From: DASUPK01 sp036265435
GTDB taxonomy: Bacteria > Actinomycetota > Thermoleophilia > Solirubrobacterales > 70-9
Direction: 5' to 3'
NCBI GenBank assembly: GCA_036265435.1
Contig: DATAPB010000068.1
Coordinates: 1-19,714, forward strand
Length of the DNA: 19,714 nucleotides
Position numbers and translations under genes: made by a program. The notes under the pieces were generated by a model that was not told the origin of the DNA, ran no database searches, and was given only the letters and a program-made list of their open reading frames with translations. Positions 1 through 5,896 of the stretch are shown one piece after another. How positions within the stretch are numbered: position 1 is the stretch's first letter; each line of letters opens with the position of its first letter.

Positions 1-309
1 CTCCTGAAGCGCCACCAGCTCCTCCCAGCTCTCGCCGCCGTCGCGGCTGCGGAACAGCCGGCTGGGCTCCGTTCCCGCGTAGACGGCGCCGTCCGCGCCG
101 CTCACCGCGACGCTGAACACGTCCGGCTCCGGCAACGGCACGTCCTCGAAGGTGTCGCCGCCGTCTGCGCTGCGCTTCAGCCCGCTTCCCCGACACCCGA
201 CGTACACCGTGTCGCCGTCGAGCGCGAGGCACTGCGCTCCGGAACCTTGCAGGCGCGTGTCCGCACCGACCCTCACGAACGCGTCGCCGGTCGTCGCAAG
301 CAGCTCCAT
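1..309 (-). CDS. BNR/Asp-box beta-propeller protein, N-terminal part, cut by window edge
   Basis: An open minus-strand frame runs off the left edge, leaving 103 N-terminal residues. It contains two Asp-box signatures: SADGGDTF at about residues 47-54 and SRDGGESW at about 88-95. Each is followed by hydrophobic strands with the VYVG or VYAGT pattern. This is the repeating unit of BNR (sialidase-like) or sortilin/YVTN-type propellers, which are often annotated as exo-alpha-sialidase-like or WD40/YVTN/BNR-repeat proteins. The repeat does not by itself prove glycosidase activity. I chose the ATG at 309. The frame stays open upstream and GTG codons at 330 and 333 are alternatives, but none has a clear Shine-Dalgarno site. 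No signal peptide is visible from the ATG, so either the protein is cytoplasmic or the true start lies upstream. The family call is fairly sure; the function is unknown. Confidence 0.7.
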   Translation of the reverse strand, partial: MELLATTGDAFVRVGADTRLQGSGAQCLALDGDTVYVGCRGSGLKRSADGGDTFEDVPLPEPDVFSVAVSGADGAVYAGTEPSRLFRSRDGGESWEELVALQE

Positions 310-621
310 CCCCACAGGATCGCGCGTCACCACCGCGCATGCGCGCCGGAAGGAGCATTCCGCCCGGTCGTGCGCCACCCAGAGGAGCGGGTGCCCACCG
401 CGAGCGGCGCGCCGCTGCGTTCCGTGCTGAGGCGGACCGCGCCCTTCGTCTGCCGCGAGCTTGTGCTTAGACGGTCCGGACCGCCGCCCAGGTCGTTGTC
501 GCCATGGTCGGAAGGGGAACACCTGGAATCCTCAGCGGGGCGCTTCTCCTTCGCGAGAGAAGCAGGAGCGATCCGCAAGACATCTGCTTTTCATGCAAAG
601 CACCGCTTCTCGTCCAAAGCG
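310..621. other. 312-base gene-free stretch
   Basis: I see no credible coding region here on either strand. The frames that stay open lack the G/C third-position pattern and recognisable motifs. It holds the upstream region of the BNR gene and, at 542-602, a palindromic repeat copy lying just beyond the stop codon of the last SnoaL-like gene. Confidence 0.6.
542..602. repeat. Palindromic repeat, copy R1
   Basis: Two adjacent hairpins are present. GCTTCTC at 542-548 pairs with GAGAAGC at 557-563, with an 8-base loop. TGCTTT pairs with AAAGCA around a 6-base loop at 585-602. The core CTGCTTTTCATGCAAAGCA at 584-602 matches a copy at 2520-2538 with one difference, and a third at 2128-2146 with a few. 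The flanking bases on the 542 side also resemble those of the 2520 copy (both contain GAGAAGC then AGCG), so similarity extends beyond the palindrome. It lies about 20 bases past the stop of the SnoaL operon, so it may act as an RNA 3'-end hairpin, but there is no T-tract. Confidence 0.55.
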
Positions 622-1035
622 CTACTCCGACAGCCCGGCGGCTTCGAGGCCTGCGGCCCGTTCCGTGAAGCCCTCCCAGCGAACCGCACGGCCTCCCCGA
701 AAGGTCCACACGCCGAAGATGTTCATGCTCGTCTCCGCGCCGCTGTGTTTGCCACGGCCGCGCACCGTGGCCGTGGCAAAGACGTGATCTCCGGCGTCGA
801 TCAGCTCGCGCAGTTCGACATGGAGGTCGTCGAACTCACTAAAGAGCGCTTCCAGGACCCGCCTCAATCCCGCGGCTCCCCGCTGCACGCCCAAGAGGTC
901 CGGCTGTGGGACACCCCGGTCGGGATCGAACTCAAACTCCGGTGGAGGGTTCGCAATCGCGACCGCGCCGTCGAGGTCGCCTCGGTCAACCGCCTCGGTG
1001 ATCCCCCGAACCATCTCGACGTTCTCCTCCGACAT
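622..1035 (-). CDS. SnoaL/NTF2-like small protein (third gene of tandem array)
   Basis: 137 residues beginning MSEENVEMVRG and ending AAGLEAAGLSE. The pattern is that of SnoaL-like/nuclear-transport-factor-2-like proteins. An N-terminal helix (residues 1-25) is followed by a predicted acidic pocket strand, the segment ELIDAGDHVFATATVRGRG at about residues 76-94, and final strands FGVWTFRGGRAVRWEGF before a short C-terminal helix. The NTF2 fold includes ketosteroid isomerase-like and polyketide-cyclase enzymes as well as non-enzymatic binding domains, and no specific substrate can be assigned. It is the last gene of a three-gene minus-strand array and starts 3 bases after the previous gene's stop. 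The GGAG Shine-Dalgarno lies inside the previous gene's last codons. The frame and family are secure; the role is unknown. Confidence 0.85.
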   Translation of the reverse strand: MSEENVEMVRGITEAVDRGDLDGAVAIANPPPEFEFDPDRGVPQPDLLGVQRGAAGLRRVLEALFSEFDDLHVELRELIDAGDHVFATATVRGRGKHSGAETSMNIFGVWTFRGGRAVRWEGFTERAAGLEAAGLSE

Positions 1036-1038
1036 CGC

Positions 1039-1434
1039 CTACTCCGACAGGCCGGCGGCTTCGAGGGCCTCGTCTCGGTCCCAGCGGCTTTGCCACTCGA
1101 TGATGCGGGCCTCTTTCACGCGAACGGCATGCGCGACGTCGAGCTGGCTCGTGATTCCGCTGACCGCGCCGCGTACGTGCCACCGGTACGCGACCACAAC
1201 CCAGTCTCCCTTATCCGCTACCAGGTCGATGTCGGTGATTCGGTTCTCTCCCCAGTCAGTCAGGCGGTTGGTCTCCGCGACCGCGGCATCCCGTCCCTCA
1301 AAGGGTCCCTGTTCGGGCCACCCAGGAGGGGCCGTGCCCGTGATCTCCGGATGCAGGAGAGCTGCAGCGCCCTCCACGTCATTGGCCGCGGCGAGGCGAA
1401 GGAATTCGAGAACGATTTCCACGTTCTCCGACAT
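1039..1434 (-). CDS. SnoaL/NTF2-like small protein (second gene of tandem array)
   Basis: 131 residues starting MSENVEIVLEFLRLAA and ending DEALEAAGLSE. It has the same architecture as its two neighbours: an N-terminal helix, a segment around residues 25-60 carrying the HPEITGT strand, the central strands DIDLVADKGDWVVVAYRW, and a final strand running into the shared C-terminal tail. It is clearly a paralogue of the flanking genes but diverged in the middle, so the array is old or fast-evolving rather than a recent duplication. The ATG at 1434 is fixed by the GGAG located 6 bases upstream inside the preceding gene's end (GGAG-TAGGCG-ATG). The product may bind or isomerise a small hydrophobic molecule, as family members do, but nothing here identifies a substrate. 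Confidence 0.85.
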   Translation of the reverse strand: MSENVEIVLEFLRLAAANDVEGAAALLHPEITGTAPPGWPEQGPFEGRDAAVAETNRLTDWGENRITDIDLVADKGDWVVVAYRWHVRGAVSGITSQLDVAHAVRVKEARIIEWQSRWDRDEALEAAGLSE

Positions 1435-1437
1435 CGC

Positions 1438-1845
1438 CTACTCCGACAAACCGGCAGCTTCGAGGGCCTTGGTTCGGTCCGCGTAGACCTTCAGGTGCAC
1501 CACAACCCCGTTGCGGATCGTGATCTCGTGGGCGTCTCGCATCTCGACCTGCACGCCGCTTTCTTGCCCCGTGGCGGTCACGTGGAAGAACACGAGGACG
1601 CGGTCGTCGTCGACATCGAGGATGCGCTCTGCCTCGACCTTCGCCGATCGTCCCCACGGCCCCGACTCCCCCCACTGCAGGGCTTGCTCAAAGCCCCGAG
1701 TGATCGGCGCGTCGGGATACACGTCTGAGAAATCGGACTCGACGTCAGGCGCGATCAGTTCCCGGTTGGCGATCACCGCGTCCCAACCGCTCTCAGCCAT
1801 TTCCCCGTAAAGGGCGCGAACGAGCTCTCCGTTCTCCTGCGACAT
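1438..1845 (-). CDS. SnoaL/NTF2-like small protein (first gene of tandem array)
   Basis: 135 residues starting MSQENGELVRALYGEMAESG and ending TKALEAAGLSE. Strands in the middle (AERILDVDDDRVLVFFHVTA, then a GVQVEMRDAHEITIRNG segment) give the SnoaL-like pattern, with the charged Glu/Asp/His residues that line the cavity in this fold. It is the promoter-proximal gene of the three-gene array. I chose the ATG at 1845, which matches the MSEEN/MSQEN beginning of its paralogues. A TTG at 1860 in the same frame would add only five residues. The preceding bases GCTAGGGCG give a weak ribosome site. A strong promoter lies about 100 bases upstream (1948-1975). The specific function is unknown. Confidence 0.85.
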   Translation of the reverse strand: MSQENGELVRALYGEMAESGWDAVIANRELIAPDVESDFSDVYPDAPITRGFEQALQWGESGPWGRSAKVEAERILDVDDDRVLVFFHVTATGQESGVQVEMRDAHEITIRNGVVVHLKVYADRTKALEAAGLSE

Positions 1846-1947
1846 CGCCCTAGCGCCCAAAGGAAATCTGGCTCGATCGCCACCCTGCCCGGCAAGAACC
1901 AGCCATCCGGGCGCTCCTACGTTCGATTCCCTTGGACGCTCGCAACG

Positions 1948-1975
1948 AACGTACTCCGGATCGTGCCGCTGTCAA
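1948..1975 (-). promoter_or_regulatory. Near-consensus sigma70-type promoter of the SnoaL operon
   Basis: Read on the minus strand, TTGACA (1975-1970) is followed by 16 bases and TACGTT (1953-1948). The -35 is a perfect consensus, which is rare by chance at this base composition. Transcription would begin near 1941 and give a leader of about 95 bases before the ATG at 1845. Confidence 0.65.
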
Positions 1976-2127
1976 GGGCGAGGGCGACCCCAGGCCAGCC
2001 GATCCAGCGCCTCGGCCCGACCCAAACGCGACGAAAGCGCCGTGGTCGGGGCCTCTTCGTACTCCGGCCAGCCCAGCGCGGCGACCTCAGCGGCACTGGG
2101 GGGCTAGGCCAGTCCTATCACTCGTAG

Positions 2128-2147
2128 CTGTTTTTCGTCCAAAGCAG
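2128..2147. repeat. Palindromic repeat, copy R3 (diverged)
   Basis: CTGTTTTTCGTCCAAAGCAG aligns with the cores of R1 and R2 at most positions in the same orientation. The palindrome is weaker here because of changes in the left arm and loop. Flanking similarity is not obvious, so this copy is less certain. Confidence 0.35.
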
Positions 2148-2187
2148 CGCCTTGCAGACGATCATTGGCGGGCACCTTGTTCCGCCT

Positions 2188-2439
2188 TCACGCGTCAGCG
2201 ACGCCAACGGTTGGGCGGTGCTTCCTTAGGTGCTCCGCCCCGGCGGCGGACACCGAGGCGAGGGCACCGAATCCCGGCGCATAATGACGCGTGATAAAGC
2301 CTCGGTCGTTGGCGTCTTCCCACACCGGCAAACGCGGACACGAGGTGTGCCACGCCTCAAGTACCTCGGCGTAGGAGCGCGGCTCGGAGCCCATCCACTC
2401 GAGGAGGTCGAGGATCAGGGTCTCGACAGTGTCGGACAC
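2188..2439 (-). CDS. Conserved small protein of unknown function
   Basis: 83 residues from the GTG at 2439 (MSDTVETLILDLLEWMGSEP). It carries a striking block AWHTSCPRLPVWEDA at about residues 29-43 followed by a predicted beta/helix segment RGFITRHYAPGFGALASVSAAGAEHLRKHRP. The helix, Cys-Pro block and wing-like end suggest a small winged-helix-like or helical domain. I recall similar short actinobacterial proteins of unknown function with this Cys-Pro-Arg-Leu-Pro-Val-Trp block, but cannot name the family. An in-frame GTG at 2451 is an alternative start. I prefer 2439 because GTGAGG sits 6 bases upstream as a ribosome site and a TAGATT -10 element at 2459-2454 would place transcription start just before it. 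It is separated from the SnoaL genes on both sides. Confidence 0.6.
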   Translation of the reverse strand: MSDTVETLILDLLEWMGSEPRSYAEVLEAWHTSCPRLPVWEDANDRGFITRHYAPGFGALASVSAAGAEHLRKHRPTVGVADA

Positions 2440-2453
2440 GGCTGGCCTCACTC

Positions 2454-2459
2454 AATCTA
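2454..2459 (-). promoter_or_regulatory. Candidate -10 element (TAGATT)
   Basis: TAGATT on the minus strand ends 14 bases before the GTG at 2439. This implies a very short 5' leader of roughly 8 bases. No clear -35 box is visible. It is the same hexamer as in front of ftsH. Confidence 0.4.
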
Positions 2460-2471
2460 GCGAGTCAGCTC

Positions 2472-2554
2472 CGCGCAGTGCCCCCCTGCGCGCGAGAAGC
2501 GAGCGTCGGCTTGAAACCGCTGCTTTCCATGCAAAGCAGCACTCCTGGGAGTGC
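2472..2554. repeat. Palindromic repeat, copy R2, in a cluster of hairpins
   Basis: Three inverted repeats sit within 83 bases. CGCGCAG (2472-2478) pairs with CTGCGCG (2486-2492). GCTGCTTT (2519-2526) pairs with AAAGCAGC (2533-2540). GCACTCC (2539-2545) pairs with GGAGTGC (2548-2554). The middle palindrome is the best-conserved copy of the element also found at 584-602 and 2128-2147. The flanking bases on the left (GAGAAGC then GAGCG) resemble those of R1. It lies about 180 bases downstream of the SnoaL-like gene ending at 2722. Confidence 0.55.
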
Positions 2555-2721
2555 GCTCCTCCGACCGCCGCGCTCAATAGATTCGCTAACTCGAGTTCCC
2601 AGGACGGCTTCGCGGGAACTTCCGCCACACTGGCCAGGAGAGGGACGACGGAGGTCCCGGGGTGGCTGCATCAGCAACAGAATCAGCAACGCCAGCACTT
2701 CACGGTCTGATGAGCGCGGCG

Positions 2722-3114
2722 CTACTCCCGCGGCTCAGCGGCTTCGAGGGCTTCCGCTCGATCAAAAAAGCTCTGCGCCTGGCTGATCAGTCCGTCTCTG
2801 AACCAAAAAAGGTGGCACCAGGGCCAGTCCACCGGAGGGGCATCCGAATAGACCCCGTGGAACCGGGTAATGCCCAGCGCCCTGTCGTCGAGGTCGATGA
2901 TCTCCTCGACGTCGACCGAGACCTCGGCGTAGATCCATATCTTGTTCAACCACCGCCGCACGTTCTCCTTGCCGACGTACGTCCCCCCGCCGGGAAAGCG
3001 CGAGTCACTGATCCAGACGATGTCATAGGTTGCGAGCTCCAAAAGCCCCTCGACTCCTCGGGCCTCAGCGAGCCTGTAGACGCGCCGCACGATCTCGACG
3101 TTCTCCTCCGACAT
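2722..3114 (-). CDS. SnoaL/NTF2-like small protein (solitary copy)
   Basis: 130 residues starting MSEENVEIVRRVYRLAEARG and ending EALEAAEPRE, a clear paralogue of the three-gene array. The middle reads TYDIVWISDSRFPGGGTYVG, then WLNKIWIYAEVSVDVEEIID and a Trp/Phe-rich strand pair WPWCHLFWFRDG. The aromatic-rich cavity strands differ from the other copies. The tail has EPRE where the others have GLSE, so the terminal Ser-Glu-stop that provides a downstream ribosome site in the array is absent here, consistent with its solitary position. The frame stays open upstream to 3297, but the MSEEN start is shared with the paralogues and the upstream part looks like decayed sequence. Substrate and role are unknown. 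Confidence 0.82.
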   Translation of the reverse strand: MSEENVEIVRRVYRLAEARGVEGLLELATYDIVWISDSRFPGGGTYVGKENVRRWLNKIWIYAEVSVDVEEIIDLDDRALGITRFHGVYSDAPPVDWPWCHLFWFRDGLISQAQSFFDRAEALEAAEPRE

Positions 3115-3263
3115 CGCCCGCGCAGTATCTCGCGCCAGGGGTCCGTTCTCCGCGTCGGGCCGACTCCCGGGAATCCACTTGCGGATGGTGATCTCAGTCT
3201 CGTCCCCGGCCAGATCGTCGCGGTCTCCTCCTCGAACCGCGGGTCGGCCTGAAGCTCGGCGTC
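3115..3263 (-). pseudogene. Possible decayed coding fragment with a frame change
   Basis: Downstream of the HTH gene's stop, the same frame continues as DAELQADPRFEEETATIWPG with strong G/C third positions, then degrades. Near 3205 the coding-like signal moves to the frame that runs into the SnoaL gene (GDETEITIRKWIPGSRPD). Joined, they read like one protein broken by a single frameshift. I do not recognise the family and cannot exclude chance. Confidence 0.3.
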
Positions 3264-3293
3264 GGGAGTCGGTGAAGTCTCCGTCGGTCTCAG

Positions 3294-3479
3294 TCAACCG
3301 GATCGCCTGTCCTCCTCGAGTATCTGCTGGACACGGCTTGGGCTGAGGCCGACGGCTTCCGCCACCTGGCGGCGGGGTAGCCCGGCTTCACTCGCCTGCA
3401 CGATCGCGGCATCACGTCGCCGCCGGGCGTCGTCGAGGGCCGTCGCCACTCGCCGCAGTCCTTCTTCATGCCCGGCCAC
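3294..3479 (-). CDS. Small helix-turn-helix protein
   Basis: 61 residues from the GTG at 3479 (MAGHEEGLRRVATALDDARR). A charged helix at residues 5-30 is followed by a helix-turn-helix of the sigma-region-4/Lrp type at about residues 33-54 (LPRRQVAEAVGLSPSRVQQI). It has the typical Ala-x-x-x-Gly-Leu-Ser turn and a recognition helix with Ser-Arg-Val-Gln-Gln. Such one-domain proteins bind DNA as dimers in known cases; its target is unknown. I chose the GTG because a TAGGAT element ends 7 bases upstream, giving a leaderless transcript. Longer in-frame extensions upstream look non-coding and overlap a pseudogene on the other strand. Its stop borders possibly decayed coding sequence in the same frame, so the gene may be a truncated remnant of a longer protein. 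Confidence 0.6.
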   Translation of the reverse strand: MAGHEEGLRRVATALDDARRRRDAAIVQASEAGLPRRQVAEAVGLSPSRVQQILEEDRRSG

Positions 3480-3486
3480 GTGCAGT

Positions 3487-3492
3487 ATCCTA
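3487..3492 (-). promoter_or_regulatory. Leaderless -10 element for the HTH gene (TAGGAT-N7-GTG)
   Basis: TAGGAT on the minus strand is followed by 7 bases and the GTG at 3479. Transcription should start at or next to the start codon. No ribosome site precedes this GTG. Confidence 0.45.
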
Positions 3493-3547
3493 AACGCGAA
3501 AGCCACTAAGTGGGGCGGCACCGCGCAAACGGCCCGCCCCCGGAGGC

Positions 3548-3731
3548 AACATCCCGGTCGAGCTGCTCGATGCCGGCGACAAGGTGGGTCGCACAAATGG
3601 TCGGAGCCGTCTCCTCGAGCCGAATCGCTCTCGATGATCGCTTCGCCTTCGTATTCACGTTCAAGGGCGAGCGCGTGGTCCGGGAGCAGGCGTTCCGAAA
3701 CAGGGGGCAGGCGCTGGAGGCCGCGCGGCTG
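3548..3731 (+). pseudogene. Decayed SnoaL/NTF2-like gene (one-base insertion, both ends lost)
   Basis: On the plus strand, NIPVELLDAGDKV is encoded from 3548. Removing one G from the run at 3586-3588 continues it as VAQMVGAVSSSRIALDDRFAF, then FTFKGERVVREQAFRNRGQ and ALEAARL. This matches the second half of the neighbouring SnoaL paralogues (ELIDAGDHV... ALEAAGLSE). The N-terminal half is missing and the terminal Ser-Glu-stop has been lost, the frame running on. It is the fifth family member in the region and the only one on the plus strand. The evidence for a dead paralogue is strong because the frame repair restores a continuous match. Confidence 0.7.
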
Positions 3732-3814
3732 GGGGGAATCCGCCGTCTTCCGGGGGCACGATGGCGCCCCGGGCTGACCCGCGGGGCAGGTCCGTTCCGG
3801 CGACGGGTGGGGAG

Positions 3815-3820
3815 TAGATT
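3815..3820 (+). promoter_or_regulatory. Leaderless -10 element for ftsH (TAGATT-N6-TTG)
   Basis: TAGATT is followed by exactly six bases (GGACCC) and the TTG start of the protease gene. GGGGAG further upstream is too far (about 13 bases) to be a good ribosome site, which favours leaderless initiation. No clear -35 is visible. Confidence 0.5.
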
Positions 3821-3826
3821 GGACCC

Positions 3827-5887
3827 TTGCCCGAAGCCCCGGCTGACAGCTCTTCACCGCCCCAGCCGCGCACCTCCGGTTCGCAGCAGCACCCCTCTGG
3901 GTTTCGGGTAGACCCAGCCCCTGACGGGCGGGGAGCCCCACCCGAGCAGAAGCCGCCGATGATCCCGCGGAGCAGGGCGTTCATCGCGTTCCTGGTCGGC
4001 CTCCTCGCGGTGAATCTCCTGATCTCGATTCTCACCAGCGGGCCCGCGAGCCGTCCCCGCGTTCCCTACCAACCGTTCTTCGTCAACCAGGTCACGGCCA
4101 ACAACGTCCAGGACATCAGCTCGCAAGGGGACTCGATCGAGGGGACGCTCAAGAACGAGGCGACCTATGACCCCCCGGGAGGCGACAAGCCGGTCAAGGT
4201 GGACAAGGACTTCAAGACCGAGGTGCCGTCGTTCATCGATCACAACTCGGTCACCCAGCTCCTGGCTCAGCACAACGTCGTGATCAACGCGAACCCGCCG
4301 GACTCGGGTCGCTCGGTACTCGGCACGATCATCCTCGGCTTCCTGCCGACGATCCTCCTGATCGGCTTCTTCATCTGGCTTATCCGGCGCCAGATGGGAG
4401 GCGGAGGAGGCGGCGGCATCCTCGGGGGCTTCGGGCGCTCGACCGCACGGCGGGTCACGCCGGGCGAGCAGGAGCGGGTCACGTTCGAGGACGTCGCGGG
4501 GATCGACGAAGCGGAGGACGAGCTCGAGGAGGTCGTGGACTTCCTCAGGAACCCGCAGCGCTACACCAAGCTGGGTGCGCGCATCCCGCACGGGGTGCTG
4601 CTCTACGGCCCCCCCGGAACCGGCAAGACCCTGCTCGCCCGCGCGGTGGCAGGCGAGGCGCATGCGGCCTTCTTCCACATCTCGGCCTCCGAGTTCGTCG
4701 AGGCGATCGTCGGCGTGGGCGCATCCCGAGTGCGCGATCTCTTCAAGCAGGCCAAGGAGGCGGCGCCGGCGATCGTCTTCATCGACGAGCTCGACGCGAT
4801 CGGGCGCTCGCGCTCGGGGAACGTCTCCGGGCTCAGCGGCGGCAACGACGAGCGCGAGCAGACCTTGAATCAGATCCTCACCGAGATGGACGGCTTCGAG
4901 CCGGGCACGAACGTGATCGTCCTCGGCGCCACCAACCGCCCCGAGATCCTCGATCCCGCCCTCCTGCGCCCGGGCCGCTTCGACCGGCGGATCGCGGTGA
5001 ACCCACCCGACAGGAACGGCCGCGTCGCGATCCTCAAGATCCATACGAAGACGGTGCCGCTAGCGGACGACGTCGATCTCGAGCGGATCGCCGCCTCGAT
5101 CCCGGGCTCTACCGGCGCGGACATCGCGCTCCTCGTCAACGAGGCCGCGCTGTTCGCCGCGCGCCGCGACCACCCCAAGGTGGAGGAACGCGACCTCACC
5201 GACGCGATCGAGAAGATCATTCTCGGTGCCGAGCGCCAGGTGGTGATGACCGACGCTGATCGCAAGCGCACCGCGTACCACGAGTCCGGCCACGCACTGG
5301 TGGGAATGCTCACCCCGGGCGCGGATCCCGTCCGGAAGATCTCGATCATCCCCCGCGGCCAGGCCCTCGGTGTCACGCTCTCGACCCCCGAGAGCGACCG
5401 CTACAACTACCGGCGCCAGGAGCTGCTCGCCCAGATCAAGGTGGCGCTCGGTGGTCGCGCCGCGGAGAAGGTCGTCTTCGACGACCTCTCGACGGGCGCG
5501 GAGTCGGACATCCAGAATCTCACCCGGGTGGCCCGGGGCATGGTGGGGCGCTGGGGGATGAGCGACGCGGTGGGGCCGATCGCCGTCACCGACGGGCGCC
5601 AGGATGGGCTGCTTCTTCCGGGCACCATGCCGGCCTCGGAGCCGACCCAGGAGCTCGTGGATCAGGAGGTCAGGCGAATCGTGGAGGAGTCTGAGCGCGA
5701 CGTGATCCACCTTCTGGAGGAGCACCGGGAGCAGCTCAACGCGCTCGCGAGCGCACTGCTGGAGCGCGAGACGCTGGATCAGCAGGAGGCATACGAGGTG
5801 GCGGGTGTGCCGCCCGTCGAGGCGGATCCCGTCGAGGAGGCCAAGGCCGCGGTGGCAGCGCCGGCAGCTTCGACCTCGGCGGAGTAG
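3827..5887 (+). CDS. ftsH: FtsH-family membrane AAA+ zinc protease
   Basis: 686 residues. Order: Pro-rich cytoplasmic N-terminus (1-46), TM1 (about 47-69), extracytoplasmic FtsH_ext domain (70-162), TM2 (about 164-187), a Gly-rich linker, AAA+ module, M41 peptidase. Visible motifs are Walker A GPPGTGKT (261-268), Walker B IVFIDELDAIGR (316-327), second region of homology GATNRPEILDPALLRPGRFD (367-386), zinc site HESGH (485-489) and a likely third ligand Asp561 in STGAESD. The family degrades misassembled membrane proteins and regulators at the membrane. The pore loop reads EAIVGVGAS, so the usual Phe of the Phe-Val-Gly motif is Ile294. The start is the TTG at 3827 with a TAGATT six bases before it. 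An ATG at 3959 just before TM1 is the alternative and would remove the Pro-rich leader. It stands alone and converges with the next operon. Confidence 0.95.
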   Translation: MPEAPADSSSPPQPRTSGSQQHPSGFRVDPAPDGRGAPPEQKPPMIPRSRAFIAFLVGLLAVNLLISILTSGPASRPRVPYQPFFVNQVTANNVQDISSQGDSIEGTLKNEATYDPPGGDKPVKVDKDFKTEVPSFIDHNSVTQLLAQHNVVINANPPDSGRSVLGTIILGFLPTILLIGFFIWLIRRQMGGGGGGGILGGFGRSTARRVTPGEQERVTFEDVAGIDEAEDELEEVVDFLRNPQRYTKLGARIPHGVLLYGPPGTGKTLLARAVAGEAHAAFFHISASEFVEAIVGVGASRVRDLFKQAKEAAPAIVFIDELDAIGRSRSGNVSGLSGGNDEREQTLNQILTEMDGFEPGTNVIVLGATNRPEILDPALLRPGRFDRRIAVNPPDRNGRVAILKIHTKTVPLADDVDLERIAASIPGSTGADIALLVNEAALFAARRDHPKVEERDLTDAIEKIILGAERQVVMTDADRKRTAYHESGHALVGMLTPGADPVRKISIIPRGQALGVTLSTPESDRYNYRRQELLAQIKVALGGRAAEKVVFDDLSTGAESDIQNLTRVARGMVGRWGMSDAVGPIAVTDGRQDGLLLPGTMPASEPTQELVDQEVRRIVEESERDVIHLLEEHREQLNALASALLERETLDQQEAYEVAGVPPVEADPVEEAKAAVAAPAASTSAE

Positions 5888-5896
5888 TAGGGGCCG

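Larger units (their letters stand above)
1846..2187. other. 342-base region without a confident gene
   Basis: It contains the promoter and roughly 95-base leader of the SnoaL operon (minus strand), including an inverted repeat GCCCGG/CCGGGC around a 14-base loop in the leader. It also holds repeat copy R3 at 2128-2147. On the minus strand, a stretch of about 40 codons ending at the TGA that overlaps the -35 box (about 1973-2095) reads like coding sequence (AAEVAALGWPEYEEAP) with fair G/C third positions. It has a stop just before it and no start, so it may be the tail of a decayed gene. Confidence 0.45.

Noticed and set aside
247..1728. Long plus-strand open frame (about 490 codons) across the SnoaL genes
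   Set aside because: It is the antisense shadow of three real minus-strand genes whose starts, tails and ribosome sites are mutually consistent. Its own translation has no motifs.
1916..1936. T-arm-like GTTCGATTCCC suggesting a tRNA or attachment site
   Set aside because: The flanking bases do not pair to form a T stem and no other tRNA arms are present. No integrase lies nearby.
2472..2492. Intrinsic terminator after the SnoaL gene
   Set aside because: The hairpin is strong but no T-run follows on either strand, so I list it only as part of a repeat cluster.
2519..2540. Possible tRNA anticodon arm in the palindrome GCTGCTTT...AAAGCAGC
   Set aside because: It looks like a tRNA-Ala-type stem at first, but the loop has no U33 and no matching acceptor, D or T stems can be folded around it.
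3960..3962. Start of ftsH at the ATG just before TM1
   Set aside because: It is possible, but the TTG at 3827 has a TAGATT element at the same six-base spacing as two other genes, and the frame stays open and well-biased from there.
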